Shown one piece after another: positions 32,039 through 41,432 of a stretch of 64,000 nucleotides of DNA. Within the stretch, counting starts at the first letter, position 1. Every line of letters begins with the position of its first letter. A program made the position numbers and the translations under genes. This DNA is from an uncultured Bacteroidales bacterium (GTDB lineage Bacteria > Bacteroidota > Bacteroidia > Bacteroidales > Paludibacteraceae), in contig CAKZZM010000006.1 of NCBI GenBank assembly GCA_937885465.1, positions 27,742-91,741 of the forward strand, written 5' to 3'. A model generated the notes under the pieces. The model was not told where the DNA came from and made no database searches. It worked only from the letters and a program-made list of their open reading frames with translations.

Positions 32039-33796
32039 ATGACTAACGGAAAAGTTAAAGGTATTATTTCCAACCTTGTTACAGTAGTAGTAGACGGTCC
32101 TGTTTCGCAGAATGAAATTTGCTATATTCATGTGGGTGACACGCGTCTTATGGCAGAGGTTATCAAGGTAACGGGCGAGAATGTATTCGTCCAAGTGTTT
32201 GAATCGACCCGTGGTCTGAAAGTAGGCAATCTTGTAGAGTTTACCGGTCACATGCTTGAGGTGACGCTTGGTCCCGGTCTGCTTTCTCGTAACTACGACG
32301 GTCTGCAAAACGATTTGGATAAACTGACGGGCGTGTTCTTGAAGCGGGGCGAATATAACTTCCCGCTTGATGAGGACAAGTTATGGCGCTTTACTCCTAT
32401 TGCTAAGGTAGGTGATAAGGTTCGTGCAGCGGCGTGGCTTGGTGAGGTGGATGAGAATCATCAGCCTCATAAGATAATGGTGCCTTTTGTTTTCGAGGGT
32501 GAATATACCGTCAAAATCATTGCCCCTGTCGGCAGTTACCGCATAAGAGATATTATTGCCGTTTTAGTTGATGCCGACGGCGTGGAGCATAATGTAACGA
32601 TGATACAGAAGTGGCCTGTTAAGCGTGCCATTACTGCTTACAAAGAGAAGCCTCGTCCATTCAAATTGTTAGAGACGGGCGTTCGTACGATTGACACAGC
32701 CAATCCTATTTGCGAAGGAGGTACCGGTTTCATCCCCGGTCCTTTCGGAACGGGCAAGACGGTGCTTCAGCACGCTATATCGAAGCAGGCAGAGGCAGAT
32801 ATCGTTATCATCGCTGCTTGCGGTGAGCGTGCCAATGAGGTTGTTGAGACCTTTACGGAATTCCCTGAGTTGGAAGATCCGCATACAGGTCGCAAATTGA
32901 TGGAACGTACCATCATTATTGCCAACACCTCTAATATGCCTGTTGCATCTCGTGAGGCTTCCGTATATACCTCTATGACGATAGCCGAGTATTATCGTTC
33001 GATGGGTCTGCGCGTATTGCTGATGGCAGACTCTACTTCTCGTTGGGCTCAGGCGTTGCGTGAGATGTCGAACCGTATGGAGGAGTTGCCCGGTCAGGAC
33101 GCTTTCCCGATGGACTTGTCAGCCATCATCGGCGCTTTCTATGCTCGCGCAGGTTATGTGTATTTGCATAATGGCAGTACAGGTTCAATCACCTTTATCG
33201 GAACGGTATCTCCTGCCGGTGGTAACCTGAAAGAGCCTGTGACGGAAGGCACAAAGAAAGCGGCGCGTTGCTTCTATGCGCTTGAGCAGAACCGCGCTGA
33301 CCGCAAGCGTTATCCCGCCGTTAATCCTATCGACTCTTATTCGAAGTATCTTGAATATCCCGAGTTTGAGAAGTATATCTCCGAGAGAATAAACAGCGAG
33401 TGGATTACTAAGGTGAATGAGATGAAGACTCTGCTGCAAAGAGGTAAAGAGATTCAAGAGCAGATCAATATCCTCGGTGACGACGGTGTGCCTGTTGATT
33501 ACCATGAGCAGTTTTGGAAGAGCGAGGTTATTGACTTCGTTATTCTGCAGCAGGACGCGTTTGATAAGATTGATGCCGTTTGTCCGTTGGAGCGTCAGGA
33601 GTATATGTTAGACCTCGTGATGGATATCTGTCGTCACGAATATGATTTTGATAATTTCGTTGAAGTTAACGATTATTTCAAGCGAGTTATCAACCTCTGC
33701 AAGCAGATGAACTATTCGGAGTTCCAATCTGCTTCCTTCAAGGATTACGAGCAGAAACTGCATGATCTCCTTGCCGAGAAGCAAGTAGCGGCATAA
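32039..33796 (+). CDS. atpA/ntpA: V/A-type ATP synthase subunit A (catalytic)
   Basis: 585 residues, normal for the family. N-terminal barrel (GKVKGIISNLVTVVVDGPVS), the A-specific bulge (KVGDKVRAAAWLGEV...PHKIMVPF), P-loop GPFGTGKTVLQH, ACGERANEVVETF, MADSTSRWAQALREMSNRMEELPG, and a helical C-terminus. This is the catalytic ATP-binding subunit of a rotary V/A-ATPase. Unusually it stands alone: own promoter, own terminator, no other V-ATPase subunit gene on either side in this window. Confidence 0.95.
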   Translation: MTNGKVKGIISNLVTVVVDGPVSQNEICYIHVGDTRLMAEVIKVTGENVFVQVFESTRGLKVGNLVEFTGHMLEVTLGPGLLSRNYDGLQNDLDKLTGVFLKRGEYNFPLDEDKLWRFTPIAKVGDKVRAAAWLGEVDENHQPHKIMVPFVFEGEYTVKIIAPVGSYRIRDIIAVLVDADGVEHNVTMIQKWPVKRAITAYKEKPRPFKLLETGVRTIDTANPICEGGTGFIPGPFGTGKTVLQHAISKQAEADIVIIAACGERANEVVETFTEFPELEDPHTGRKLMERTIIIANTSNMPVASREASVYTSMTIAEYYRSMGLRVLLMADSTSRWAQALREMSNRMEELPGQDAFPMDLSAIIGAFYARAGYVYLHNGSTGSITFIGTVSPAGGNLKEPVTEGTKKAARCFYALEQNRADRKRYPAVNPIDSYSKYLEYPEFEKYISERINSEWITKVNEMKTLLQRGKEIQEQINILGDDGVPVDYHEQFWKSEVIDFVILQQDAFDKIDAVCPLERQEYMLDLVMDICRHEYDFDNFVEVNDYFKRVINLCKQMNYSEFQSASFKDYEQKLHDLLAEKQVAA

Positions 33797-33822
33797 GTGC
33801 GGACAACCAAGTGACCAAAAAC

Positions 33823-33858
33823 AAAAGAGACGATCGGTATTGATCGTCTCTTTTTGTT
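33823..33858 (+). terminator. Terminator after the V-type ATPase A gene
   Basis: AAAAGAGACGATC, loop GGTATT, GATCGTCTCTTTT then T run. Confidence 0.88.
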
Positions 33859-33893
33859 ATTGAGAAACTATTCTCCGTTAGCGTGTTGTCGTC

Positions 33894-35231
33894 TTATTTG
33901 ATTCTTGCGAGAATGGCTTTTGACTCAGCCTCGTACCCCGGCTTATTAAGCAGCGCAAACATATTCTTCTTGTATGCTTCCACTCCCGGTTGGTTGAACG
34001 GATTGACGCCGAGCATATATCCGCTGATGCCGCATGCTCTCTCGAAGAAATAGAGTAGTGCACCGATATTATATTCGTCAACGCGCTCAATCTCAACGAT
34101 GATATTAGGAACTCCTCCGTCAACATGTGCTAAGCGGGTACCGAGTTCTGCCATCTTATTGACTTCGTCCACTCTTTTGCCAGCGAGGAAATTCAGACCA
34201 TCCAGATTCTCTTCGTCTGACGGAATAACAACCTTCTTCTGCGGCTCTTTTACGGTGATAACCGTTTCAAAGATATTCCTTTGTCCTTCCTGAATCCACT
34301 GTCCCATAGAGTGCAGGTCAGTAGTGAAATCCACCGCTGCCGGGAATATACCCTTATGGTCTTTACCTTCCGACTCACCAAACAGTTGTTTCCACCATTC
34401 AGCGATAAAGTGCAACTTCGGATTGAAGTTAACAAGTATTTCTGTTGATTTGCCGAATTGGTAGAGCGCGTTGCGAATGGCGGCGTATTGTGCAGACGGG
34501 TTATCTTCGCATGCGACGCCTACGCCTGTTTGCTTTTCCATATCTTGTGCGCCGCGAACGAGTGCACGAATATCATGACCGGCAACGGCAATGGCAATCA
34601 GTCCGACGGGGGTGAGAACAGAGAAGCGACCGCCTACATTATCAGGGATAACGAAAGTCTTGTAGCCTTCTTTGTCGGCGAGTGAGCGAAGTGCACCTTT
34701 CTTAGCATCAGTTACCGCCACAATGCGTTTGCGAGCCTCCTGTTTGCCTACTTTCTCTTCGAGCATAGTCTTCAAAAGACGGAAAGCGAGGGCTGTTTCT
34801 GTTGTGGTACCGGATTTAGAGATATTAACGATACCAAATGTCTTGTCGCTCAAGAATTCCATAAGGTCAGCCAGGTAATCTTCACCTATATTATTCCCTG
34901 CATATACCACATACGGGTCTTTTCTCTCGTGCATGAAATTATCGAAAGTGTGAGCGAGTGCTTCGTTCACGGCCTTGGCACCGAGGTATGAGCCGCCGAT
35001 ACCGGCAATAACTACCGCCTCACATGTAGAGCGTAGCAAGTCGGCTGTTTCTTGCACTTCGTTGAGGAACGAATCAGAGATAGATGAAGGGAGGTGAACC
35101 CAACCGAGAAAATCGTTGCCGGCACCTTTACCGGATTCGAGCAGACCATTGGCAGCAGATGTTTGTGCTGCAAGAGCGGAGAGACTTCCTGCGGGAACGA
35201 ATGAGGAAGCGTTGTTGATTGTGATTTTCAT
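33894..35231 (-). CDS. pgi: Glucose-6-phosphate isomerase
   Basis: 445 residues, the shorter bacterial type. Signatures: [49 protein letters not shown], and the C-terminal [16 protein letters not shown]. Interconverts glucose-6-phosphate and fructose-6-phosphate. Last gene of the lysS-gpsA-pgi operon, 3 nt after gpsA. Confidence 0.96.
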   Translation of the reverse strand: MKITINNASSFVPAGSLSALAAQTSAANGLLESGKGAGNDFLGWVHLPSSISDSFLNEVQETADLLRSTCEAVVIAGIGGSYLGAKAVNEALAHTFDNFMHERKDPYVVYAGNNIGEDYLADLMEFLSDKTFGIVNISKSGTTTETALAFRLLKTMLEEKVGKQEARKRIVAVTDAKKGALRSLADKEGYKTFVIPDNVGGRFSVLTPVGLIAIAVAGHDIRALVRGAQDMEKQTGVGVACEDNPSAQYAAIRNALYQFGKSTEILVNFNPKLHFIAEWWKQLFGESEGKDHKGIFPAAVDFTTDLHSMGQWIQEGQRNIFETVITVKEPQKKVVIPSDEENLDGLNFLAGKRVDEVNKMAELGTRLAHVDGGVPNIIVEIERVDEYNIGALLYFFERACGISGYMLGVNPFNQPGVEAYKKNMFALLNKPGYEAESKAILARIK

Positions 35232-35234
35232 AAT

Positions 35235-36233
35235 TTATTTGAGTTGATTAGTAAGTGATTGAATAGTAAGAGAAGGTGAGGCATGGCGATAGAGTATGTC
35301 GTACACTGCATCAGCAATCGGGAGGTCAACATGAAAACGCTCGTTGAAGTCGTGAATACATTTGCTGCCGTAATATCCTTCAGCAATCATCTCCATTTCC
35401 AGTTGTGCCGTCTTGACGCTGTAACCTCTGCCCAACATATTCCCGAACTGTCTGTTACGGGAGAATTGCGAATAAGTGGTAACTAACAGGTCGCCGAGAT
35501 AAGCGGAGCCGTTAATGTCTCTATGCGTAGGGTAGGTGGCATTGATAAAGCGATTCATCTCTTGCACGGCATTGGCGGCAAGCACTGCTTGAAAATTATC
35601 GCCGTATTTGAGGCCGTAGCATATACCCGACGCGATAGCGTAGATATTCTTCATGACCGAAGAGTATTCCAATCCCCACACATCGTCAGAGCCGGTAGTA
35701 TGCACAAACGGTGTCTCAAATAGCTGAGCCATCACTTGCGCATTCTCCTTTTCCGTGCAACCTATAGTGAGGTATGACAGTCGCTCTAATGCCACCTCTT
35801 CTGCGTGACAAGGTCCTGCTATCATGCCAAGTTGCTCGTTGGGCACTTCGTAGCGAACATGCAGGTACTCAGTAACAACCATATTCTCATCCGGCACCAT
35901 ACCCTTGATGGCGGAGATAATAATCTTGCGCTTGAGCGAGCGGCGTAACTTCTTCAAATGTGCTTTAAGGAAGGGCGAAGGAACGGCAAGGATAAGTACG
36001 TCTGACTGTGCTACCACATCATTTATATCGCTCGTGAAGTCAATTCGCGACACATCGAAGCGGACGGAACGCAGATAATCAGGGTTTTTACCTGTTGCTT
36101 TGAGCGCGTCAATCTGCTCTTGTTTGCGCATGTACCAATTTATATGCGGCACATTGTTGAGCATAATCTTTGCGATGGCGGTTGCCCAAGAGCCACCACC
36201 GAGTATTGCTATTTTTTTGTCCTGTAGAGTCAT
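35235..36233 (-). CDS. gpsA: NAD(P)H-dependent glycerol-3-phosphate dehydrogenase
   Basis: 332 residues. Rossmann start KIAILGGGSWATAIAKIM, SAIKGMVPDENMVVTEYL, AGPCHAEEVALERLSYLT, the active-site Lys region EYSSVMKNIYAIASGI and NRFINATYPTHRDINGSAYLGDLLVTTYS. Makes sn-glycerol-3-phosphate for phospholipids. Start overlaps lysS by 4 nt. Confidence 0.95.
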   Translation of the reverse strand: MTLQDKKIAILGGGSWATAIAKIMLNNVPHINWYMRKQEQIDALKATGKNPDYLRSVRFDVSRIDFTSDINDVVAQSDVLILAVPSPFLKAHLKKLRRSLKRKIIISAIKGMVPDENMVVTEYLHVRYEVPNEQLGMIAGPCHAEEVALERLSYLTIGCTEKENAQVMAQLFETPFVHTTGSDDVWGLEYSSVMKNIYAIASGICYGLKYGDNFQAVLAANAVQEMNRFINATYPTHRDINGSAYLGDLLVTTYSQFSRNRQFGNMLGRGYSVKTAQLEMEMIAEGYYGSKCIHDFNERFHVDLPIADAVYDILYRHASPSLTIQSLTNQLK

Positions 36234-37756
36234 ACTGCTTCAGGTTTCATTGTCGGGAATAGTAGTACTTCTTGAATAGACGGTTGCCCCGTCATACAGA
36301 TTGCCAAGCGGTCAATGCCGATGCCTATACCGGATGTAGGCGGCATACCATATTCTAATGCCCGCATGAAGTCGCGGTCGATAATCATTGCCTCGTTGTC
36401 GCCCTTATCCGCCAATTTCATCTGTTCAACGAAGCGGTTGTACTGGTCAATCGGGTCGTTCAATTCAGAGTATGCATTGGCAAGTTCTTTTCCGCCTACC
36501 ATCAGTTCGAAGCGTTCAGTCATACCTTCTTTGGTGCGGTGCATCTTAGTAAGAGGCGACATCTCAACGGGGTAGTCGATAATAAAGGTAGGTTGAATAA
36601 AGGTGCCCTCTGCGGTCTCTCCAAAAATCTCATCTATCAGTTTGCCTTTACCCATTGACGGGTCAACTTCCACTCCCACCTTCTTCGCCACTTCACGAAT
36701 CTCGTCTTCACTCATGCCGTTTAGGTCGTAACCGGTTTTCTCTTTTATGGCATCCAGAATAGGTAATCGGCGATATGGTGCTTTGAAATCAATCTCATGT
36801 TCACCGAATTTCACTTTTGTCGTTCCGTTTACGGCAATGGCGATGCGTTCAAGCAACTGCTCAGTGAAAGTCATCATCCAGTTGTAGTCTTTATAACTAA
36901 CGTACAGTTCAACGCACGTAAACTCAGGGTTATGCGAGCGGTCCATTCCTTCGTTTCGGAAGTTCCTGCCTATCTCATACACACCTTCAAACCCGCCCAC
37001 AATAAGTCGTTTCAGGTATAACTCGGTTGCGATACGCAGATACATATCCACATCGAGCGTGTTGTGGTGCGTGATGAATGGTCTCGCAGCGGCTCCGCCT
37101 GCTATTTGCTGCAGTATAGGTGTCTCAACCTCAGTGTATCCGGCCTCGTCAAACACCTGTCGCATAGTGCGAATTATGGCGGCTCGCTTGAGGAAAGTGT
37201 CCTTAACGCCTTCGTTGACAATCAGGTCCACATATCTTTGGCGATAGCGTTGCTCAGGGTCGTTGAAACCATCGTATGCCACGCCGTCCTTATACTTAAC
37301 AATAGGCAGTGGCCGAAGTGACTTGGCAAGCACCTTCAGCTCCTTGGCATGAATGGAAATCTCACCCATCTGAGTGCGGAAAACGATGCCTCTGATGCCG
37401 ATGAAATCACCTATGTCCAGCAATTTCTTAAAGACGAGGTTATACATCTGCTGCTCTGCCGTTTCTGCTACTGCTCCTTCCGGCACGGGGGCTTGTATGT
37501 CGTCGCGACTTACATACACCTGTATCCTGCCTTTCGAGTCTTGCACCTCGCAGAAGGAAGCCTTACCCATAATGCGGCGAGACATAAGTCTGCCTGCTAT
37601 TTGCACCTCTTTCCCTTCAAGGTCGTTGAAATGCTCTTTAATTACCGTTGAAATGGCATTTACAGGGTATTCTTCTGCGGGGTAGGGATTAATTCCCAAA
37701 TCACGCAACGCCTGCAATGATTGCCTGCGGATAACTTCTTGTTCTGATAATTCCAT
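36230..37756 (-). CDS. lysS: Lysine--tRNA ligase (class II)
   Basis: 508 residues. N-terminal OB anticodon-binding domain (VQIAGRLMSRRIMGKASF...), class II motif 2 FRNEGMDRSHNPEFTCVE and motif 3 GIGIGIDRLAICMTG. First gene of the operon. Its leader of about 180 nt contains a block of family E repeats. Confidence 0.96.
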   Translation of the reverse strand: MELSEQEVIRRQSLQALRDLGINPYPAEEYPVNAISTVIKEHFNDLEGKEVQIAGRLMSRRIMGKASFCEVQDSKGRIQVYVSRDDIQAPVPEGAVAETAEQQMYNLVFKKLLDIGDFIGIRGIVFRTQMGEISIHAKELKVLAKSLRPLPIVKYKDGVAYDGFNDPEQRYRQRYVDLIVNEGVKDTFLKRAAIIRTMRQVFDEAGYTEVETPILQQIAGGAAARPFITHHNTLDVDMYLRIATELYLKRLIVGGFEGVYEIGRNFRNEGMDRSHNPEFTCVELYVSYKDYNWMMTFTEQLLERIAIAVNGTTKVKFGEHEIDFKAPYRRLPILDAIKEKTGYDLNGMSEDEIREVAKKVGVEVDPSMGKGKLIDEIFGETAEGTFIQPTFIIDYPVEMSPLTKMHRTKEGMTERFELMVGGKELANAYSELNDPIDQYNRFVEQMKLADKGDNEAMIIDRDFMRALEYGMPPTSGIGIGIDRLAICMTGQPSIQEVLLFPTMKPEAV

Positions 37757-37790
37757 ATATATTGCTTTATGATTAAATAGCTTAGTCTTA

Positions 37791-37940
37791 GGTGGCGTCG
37801 CTGCTTGGGAGGCACTCTTAGTAGCGAGGCACTCCTGTGCCTCGTGTGAAGCCCTCCTGTACTTCGTGTGAAGCTCTCCTGTACTTCGTGTGTTGTCCTC
37901 CTATGCCTTGTGTGAAGCACAGGAGTGCTTCACTACTAAC
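37791..37940. repeat. Family E repeat cluster in the lysS leader
   Basis: Five related units: GTAGCGAGGCACTCCTGTGCC, then TCGTGTGAAGCCCTCCTGTAC, a near-copy with AGCTCTCCTGTAC, a GTTGTCCTCCTATGCC variant, and finally GAAGCACAGGAGTGCTTCAC. The outer parts are complementary (GAGGCACTCCTGTGCCTC and GTGAAGC...GCTTCAC palindromes). Confidence 0.75.
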
Positions 37941-37945
37941 GCATG

Positions 37946-37977
37946 CAAAGTTACCATTTTTTTTGCATTTACGCAAG
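37946..37977 (-). promoter_or_regulatory. lysS operon promoter
   Basis: Minus strand: CTTG (37977-37974), 20 nt, TAACTTTG (37953-37946). Confidence 0.7.
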
Positions 37978-37991
37978 ATTTTTGTATTTTA

Positions 37992-38023
37992 TTTGCGTGT
38001 ATTAAAAAAAAGTATTAATTTTG
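37992..38023 (+). promoter_or_regulatory. rpsO promoter
   Basis: TTTG (37992-37995), 20 nt, TAATTTTG (38016-38023); divergent from the lysS promoter. Confidence 0.8.
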
Positions 38024-38104
38024 CATTGGTTTTCAAATGCAGCATTGTTTGTACCATAAAGTCTGGCGTTGCTGTTATCGTTTAACTTATTAAAAAACAA
38101 AAAA

Positions 38105-38374
38105 ATGTATTTAGATTCAACTAAGAAAGCCGAGATCTTCGCTCAGTATGGTAAGGATGCGAAGAACACAGGTTCGGCAGAGAGTCAAATAGCTCTCTTC
38201 ACCTATCGCATTAAGCACTTAACTGAGCACATGAAGCAGAATCACAAGGATGTAGGTACTGCTCGTGCTTTGACCACTCTCGTCGGTAAGCGTCGTTCGA
38301 TGCTTGATTACCTGAAAGAGCGTGACATTGAGCGTTATCGTGCAATAATCAAAGAACTCGGTATTCGTAAGTGA
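38105..38374 (+). CDS. rpsO: 30S ribosomal protein S15
   Basis: 89 residues from ATG 38105 (MYLDSTKKAEIFAQYG), the usual S15 length; the in-frame upstream extension is rejected. Conserved GSAESQIALFTYRIKHLTEH and LVGKRRSMLDYLKERD. Own promoter and terminator. Confidence 0.97.
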   Translation: MYLDSTKKAEIFAQYGKDAKNTGSAESQIALFTYRIKHLTEHMKQNHKDVGTARALTTLVGKRRSMLDYLKERDIERYRAIIKELGIRK

Positions 38375-38411
38375 AAAAAGAAGCGGCAAATATTTGCCGC
38401 TTTTTTCTTTC
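38375..38411 (+). terminator. rpsO terminator
   Basis: AGCGGCAAA, loop TA, TTTGCCGCT, followed by TTTTTCTTT. Confidence 0.88.
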
Positions 38412-38426
38412 TAACTTTCCACTTTT

Positions 38427-38619
38427 AACTTTTCACTTTAGGGCTCTGTCCGCCCTTTCCTCTTTGAGATACGGTGGAAAACACCGTCTCTACCGTTGAA
38501 CGTTCGGAGACGTTCTCCACTATGAACTTTTCACTTTAGGGCTCTGCCCGCACTTTCCTCTTTGAGAGACGGTGGAAAACACCGTCTCTACCGTTGAACG
38601 TTCGGAGACGTTCTCCACT
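38427..38619. repeat. 95-bp composite repeated in tandem (98-bp period)
   Basis: Copies at 38427-38521 and 38525-38619. Each contains family G (CTTTAGGGCTCTGCCCGC), a palindrome ACGGTG-GAAAA-CACCGT, and family A (GAACGTTCGGAGACGTTCTC). The second copy abuts the channel gene stop codon. Confidence 0.85.
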
Positions 38620-38623
38620 CTTT

Positions 38624-39448
38624 TCACTTTTCCTGCATTTGTTTCAGTTGTTTTTCTATTCTGTCAAGCTGTTCCTTGACATCGTCGTTGTTATCTTCTG
38701 CCATAGCATCAACGAAGACCGAATTGATAAACGACATCCCTATTATTCCGCCTGCGAGAAGTAAGATACTGAAATACAGTCTTACAAAATGTGCAACAGC
38801 AGATGATGTGGCGGCAGCGATGGCATCGGGTATTTCATACCAACCTTCAACCGTGAAAATGCGGAAAACGGAGTAAATCGACATGAGCGGCGTTCCGAAG
38901 TATTGTGGCACAATACTGCCGAAGAGGCTGCAGTTGATAAGTGAAAAAATGAAGATTACTAATGCGAATGACGTAAGCACTCCCCACGTTTGCTTCATCG
39001 CAAGGCGGAAGCCCTTCATTATTTGAGTGAAGTTGGGGAAAAAGCGTAGTAGGCGGAAAAATCTCAAGACGCGGAGTAACCTGAATAATATTATATTGGA
39101 AGAGGACGAGGCAATTGAAACAGACATTCCCGCAATAGTGATATCCGTATTGATAAACGGTGCGAGCAGAGAAGGTAGCGAAAGGATAACGAGAGTCCCG
39201 TCAAATCTGTTCCAGCCGTTACTCCAATAGCGGCGAATACCATAATGGTGCTGCTTGGCTATCATCTCAAGAAGGAAGATGATAGTGCATAGAAAGTCCA
39301 CTACTGCTATCCACCCCATGGTGCAACCGCTCACCTGAAGAGTGATGGCGATAGCATTCAGCGTTATCACCGATAAGATAAACTTATCGTTGCGGAACAG
39401 TTTGGAGACGGGTGTCAGATAGCGATGCTTGAAATCATTGTTGTCCAT
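38624..39448 (-). CDS. Voltage-gated cation channel, BacNav/Cav-like ion transporter
   Basis: 274 residues, six transmembrane helices. The S4 voltage sensor has Arg at every third position (FRLLRVLRFFRLLRFF); the pore filter region reads TVEGWYEIP, an E-G-W type selectivity filter as in non-canonical prokaryotic Na/Ca channels; S6 (GIIGMSFINSVFVDAMAED) is followed by a C-terminal coiled coil (VKEQLDRIEKQLKQMQ) that tetramerises such channels. Ion selectivity cannot be settled from sequence. Lies 5 nt after the MurF-Alr gene and is probably co-transcribed with it. Confidence 0.88.
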   Translation of the reverse strand: MDNNDFKHRYLTPVSKLFRNDKFILSVITLNAIAITLQVSGCTMGWIAVVDFLCTIIFLLEMIAKQHHYGIRRYWSNGWNRFDGTLVILSLPSLLAPFINTDITIAGMSVSIASSSSNIILFRLLRVLRFFRLLRFFPNFTQIMKGFRLAMKQTWGVLTSFALVIFIFSLINCSLFGSIVPQYFGTPLMSIYSVFRIFTVEGWYEIPDAIAAATSSAVAHFVRLYFSILLLAGGIIGMSFINSVFVDAMAEDNNDDVKEQLDRIEKQLKQMQEK

Positions 39449-39453
39449 ATCAC

Positions 39454-41319
39454 TTATGAATATACTCGTTTTACCCTGCGCGATACGGATGTGAGTATCT
39501 CGTATGGTATGGTGCCGAGTCTATTTGCTAATTCCTCTATTGGCAGTTGGTCTCCGAAGATAACCACTTCATCGCCGACCTGTGCGTCAGTTCCTGTTAC
39601 ATCAATCATAGCGAGGTCCATACAAACATTTCCGACGACGGGGCATCGTTTGCCTCTCACTACCACCTCTCCGTTGTAGTTTCCGAATCGGCGGTCGAAG
39701 CCATCTGCGTAGCCGATGGGTATCACACCTATCTGTCGGTTCTCAGCAAGGAAGGTGTGTCTGCCATAACCGATGCTCTCTCCACTCGTTATTGTTTTGA
39801 TACTGAGAAGGGTCGTCTTTAATGTGCACACATTGCGCATTGAGGCACCGTGGAACGAAAATCCGTACATACCTATACCGAGTCGGCACATATCGAACTG
39901 AAAATCCGTAAATCGCTCTATGCCGGGAGTGTTGAGGATATGCCGGTTGATATGATAAGGCAGATTTTTCGATAACTCGTCGGCGCACAAGGTAAATCTC
40001 TTTATCTGCTCAAGGGTGAAATCGTGCCATCGGTCTTCATCGGCAGCAGCGAGGTGCGAAAAGACGGAAGTCACTCTGACCGATTTTTGTGAGCGCAGTA
40101 GTGAGCATAGTCGCTCCATATCCTGTAACTCAAAGCCGAGTCGGTGCATACCCGAGTCTATCTTTATATGGATAGGATAATTCTCAAGTCCTTCTTGCTC
40201 AACTAATCGGCAGAAGTTTTCCAGCGCACCGAAGGAATAGATATTAGGCTCGGCATTATTTTCGATTATAGTTTTCAATGCGGACTCTTCCGGGTCCATA
40301 ATGATAATAGGCAAGTTAATACCCGCCTGCCTCAATTCAGCAGCCTCGTCCGCTACGGCGACGGCAAGATAATCAGCGAGCTGCCTCGCTTGCAGGCATC
40401 TGCTCACCTCTACATGTCCGGCACCATAGGCAAAAGCCTTAACCATACACACTAATTTTGTTTCGGGTTTGAGCAGGGAGCGGAAATATCTGACATTGTC
40501 AGTTAAGGCATCAAGGTTGATTTCCATCACCGTCTCATGCGTTTTTTCCAACAACCTTTTTTGTATCTCTTCTTCCGCATAGCCGAGATATCTGAGTACA
40601 GCGGTGCAGGTGCGCAGGTTTTGGTGGGTCGGATCTTCGATTACTATTTGACTATCTTTGAAGAGCAGCATTTTTTCTGCTCTTTTTTCCTCAATATCGG
40701 CGAAATTCTCTCCGTGTTCTTCGCCGATGTAAGTCACCACTCCTATTGTAGGTTTGATAATTCTCTCGAGTCGTTCCATTTCGTGCGGCTGAGAAATGCC
40801 GGCTTCGAAGATGGCAAGCCGCGTGTTCTTATTCATTTGCCAAACCGACAGCGGCACACCGATTTGCGAGTTATAACTTCGTGGTGAGCGCACAATGCTG
40901 CCTTCGGGATAGTCGGCTCGCAGCAGTTGATAGAGCCACTCTTTGACTACCGTCTTGCCGTTTGAGCCTGTTATGCCGATTACGGGTACAGTAGGGTAGA
41001 GTGAGCGTTTATAAGCCGCGAGATTTTGCAGTGCCTCCAAGCAGTCTTCCACTACGATAAAAGCGGCGTCCTGCATGTCAGCAGTTTGTAATACTACGTT
41101 GCTGTCTTTTTGTACGACGAAGGCTCTGACCCCCTTTTGATAAAGGTCGGGTATAAACATAGCTCCGTCTCGTTTGTCGGTTTTGAGAGCGAAGAATAGT
41201 GTTGCCGAAGGCTCGCTGTTTAACTCACGAGAGTCGGTCAGGAGGCGGCGAATATCAAGGTCTGCAATTAAATTGTTTTGTTCGCAAGACAACGCTTTGA
41301 ATATTTCTGAAATTAACAT
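39454..41319 (-). CDS. alr: MurF-alanine racemase fusion with internally deleted MurF half
   Basis: 621 residues; the Bacteroidetes fusion is usually about 800 or more. Residues 1-220 are MurF N-terminal and first half of the ATP-binding domain (P-loop GITGSNGKTVVKEW, SYNSQIGVPLS, EAGISQPHEM). Then TAVLRYLGYAEEEIQKRLLE jumps directly to THETVMEINLDAL, the start of the racemase. The rest of the central domain and the whole MurF C-terminal domain are missing. The alanine racemase half looks intact: PLP lysine in MVKAFAYGAG, DSGMHRLGF, catalytic Tyr in SIGYGRHTF, C-terminal barrel. I expect D-alanine formation but no ligase activity. No frameshift is visible, so the deletion is in frame. Confidence 0.88.
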   Translation of the reverse strand: MLISEIFKALSCEQNNLIADLDIRRLLTDSRELNSEPSATLFFALKTDKRDGAMFIPDLYQKGVRAFVVQKDSNVVLQTADMQDAAFIVVEDCLEALQNLAAYKRSLYPTVPVIGITGSNGKTVVKEWLYQLLRADYPEGSIVRSPRSYNSQIGVPLSVWQMNKNTRLAIFEAGISQPHEMERLERIIKPTIGVVTYIGEEHGENFADIEEKRAEKMLLFKDSQIVIEDPTHQNLRTCTAVLRYLGYAEEEIQKRLLEKTHETVMEINLDALTDNVRYFRSLLKPETKLVCMVKAFAYGAGHVEVSRCLQARQLADYLAVAVADEAAELRQAGINLPIIIMDPEESALKTIIENNAEPNIYSFGALENFCRLVEQEGLENYPIHIKIDSGMHRLGFELQDMERLCSLLRSQKSVRVTSVFSHLAAADEDRWHDFTLEQIKRFTLCADELSKNLPYHINRHILNTPGIERFTDFQFDMCRLGIGMYGFSFHGASMRNVCTLKTTLLSIKTITSGESIGYGRHTFLAENRQIGVIPIGYADGFDRRFGNYNGEVVVRGKRCPVVGNVCMDLAMIDVTGTDAQVGDEVVIFGDQLPIEELANRLGTIPYEILTSVSRRVKRVYS

Positions 41320-41432
41320 AGTAAAATCTATAACTTCTATCTTCTGATTAACAGTGGATAATACCGGTATTGCTGCGATTAACGCGGATAATGATTATGG
41401 GGTTTGCCAATGCGTTTTTAACTTTCAGCGGT

